Shown: positions 6,016-6,423 of the stretch, piece after piece | How positions within the stretch are numbered: position 1 is the first letter of the stretch | Layout: every line of letters begins with the position of its first letter | Origin: an uncultured Selenomonas sp. | Lineage (GTDB): Bacteria > Bacillota > Negativicutes > Selenomonadales > Selenomonadaceae | Reading direction: 5' to 3' | DNA length: 6,423 nt | NCBI GenBank assembly: GCA_947097535.1 | Contig: CAMURM010000096.1 | Coordinates: forward strand, 1 to 6,423 | The notes under the pieces: generated by a model | Told to the model about the DNA's origin: nothing | The model's input: the letters and a program-made list of their open reading frames with translations, nothing else | The model's database searches: none | Program-made: the position numbers and the translations under genes

Positions 6016-6296
6016 TGAATCCTGCTATCGCAGGCACTTGGGCAGAATGGGAAAAAGCGCATTTTACCTGCGATGAAATCGCCGAGAGCAATCTGCGCGT
6101 TGCCCTGATCGGCGAGCTCATCAAGGCGCGCAACGAGCGCGGCATTACGCAGAAGGAGCTCGAAGCGCTGAGCGGAGTAAGCCAGCCCGTCATCGCACGC
6201 TTAGAACGCGGCACGACGAGTCCGAACATCTCGACCGTCATGAAACTCCTCGCCCCCCTGGGCAAGAAGCTCGCGATCGTTCCCTTGGAAGGGTAA
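6012..6296 (+). CDS. HigA-like antitoxin, XRE-family helix-turn-helix protein (94 aa)
   Basis: DNA-binding antitoxin of the HigA type, expected to neutralise a HigB-like toxin and repress its own operon. Residues 1-32 are a toxin-binding-like N-terminus (W10, W13, F18). Residues 33-88 are a canonical HTH_3 domain: helix LIGELIKARNERG, then TQKELEALSG (46-55), then the recognition helix SQPVIARLERG (57-67), then SPNISTVMKLLAPLGKKLAI. The length is normal for the family. The ATG at 6012 is preferred, with AGGGGAG at 5998-6004 seven bases upstream; the ATG at 6015 is also possible. Its start overlaps the stop of the toxin remnant (ATGA), so it was translated by coupling. The gene appears intact although its partner is broken, so it may persist as an orphan regulator or as protection against a related toxin elsewhere. 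No clear terminator follows. Confidence 0.88.
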   Translation: MMNPAIAGTWAEWEKAHFTCDEIAESNLRVALIGELIKARNERGITQKELEALSGVSQPVIARLERGTTSPNISTVMKLLAPLGKKLAIVPLEG

Positions 6297-6347
6297 AAAA
6301 AATATACTGTCCTCAAGGATGTGGACACACGGAAAGAAGATGATTGC

Positions 6348-6423
6348 GTGCAGCAAAAAGAAGACACTGCATCGTTCTATCAAAACCCTACATACGATCA
6401 ACACGCCAAGCGCCTGCTGTCGC
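6348..6423 (+). CDS. Possible 5' end of an Rpn/PD-(D/E)XK nuclease-transposase family gene, cut by the window edge
   Basis: From GTG at 6348 the frame reads (M)QQKEDTASFYQNPTYDQHAK followed by RLLS, and stays open to the edge. The pattern YD--AKRLLS resembles the N-terminus of Rpn-type recombination-promoting nucleases/putative transposases (PD-(D/E)XK fold), common in Negativicutes and Clostridia. GGAAAGAAG (6331-6339) could serve as ribosome binding site eight bases upstream. A GTG at 6321 in the same frame lies one base after AGGA, which is too close. A TATACT at 6303-6308 might be a -10 box, but no fitting -35 box is seen. Only about 25 codons are visible, so the call is tentative. Confidence 0.35.
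   Translation, partial: MQQKEDTASFYQNPTYDQHAKRLLS

Noticed and set aside
6282..6293. CCCTT-GG-AAGGG hairpin at the antitoxin stop as terminator
   Set aside because: Short stem with a 2-base loop, and it is followed by A residues, not T, on the coding strand.
5924..6367. 147-codon open frame on the minus strand
   Set aside because: Antisense to the clearly recognisable XRE antitoxin; a Ser/Arg-rich shadow product.

Overview
The window looks like a chromosomal segment of a diderm Firmicute of the class Negativicutes, most likely Selenomonas or a relative. The reasons are outer-membrane proteins (a TonB-dependent receptor and a barrel resembling the OmpM porins of Selenomonas and Veillonella) combined with strong AGGAGG-type ribosome binding sites and sigma-A-like promoters. 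The assignment comes from recognising sequence patterns only; no search was run.

Layout. At the left, minus strand, a 90-residue membrane protein of unknown function (61-333) has its own strong promoter, whose -10 box lies inside a 19-bp palindrome (370-388) that is probably an operator. A symmetrical hairpin terminator (431-478) separates it from the main gene. The main gene (513-5600, minus) encodes one 1695-residue outer-membrane protein and fills about 80 % of the window. Its upstream region (5601-5740) holds a good promoter (-10 TATAAT) and two weak Fur-box-like sequences, so iron control is possible. On the plus strand at the right is a toxin-antitoxin remnant: a broken HigB/RelE-like toxin (about 5825-6015) overlapping by ATGA an intact XRE-family antitoxin (6012-6296). 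The window ends in the possible first codons of an Rpn/PD-(D/E)XK-type nuclease gene (from about 6348).

The item most worth attention is the large gene. Residues 1-924 form a complete TonB-dependent receptor: signal peptide, TonB-box-like segment, plug, barrel and terminal beta-signal. After a linker of about 40 residues, a second complete-looking barrel (about 965-1695) follows, with OmpM-like strands, a soluble insert of about 300 residues and its own terminal phenylalanine. The second barrel has no signal peptide and no SLH domain. The polypeptide therefore appears to be a receptor and a porin made as one chain, with two barrels to be inserted side by side. I know of no characterised protein with this architecture.
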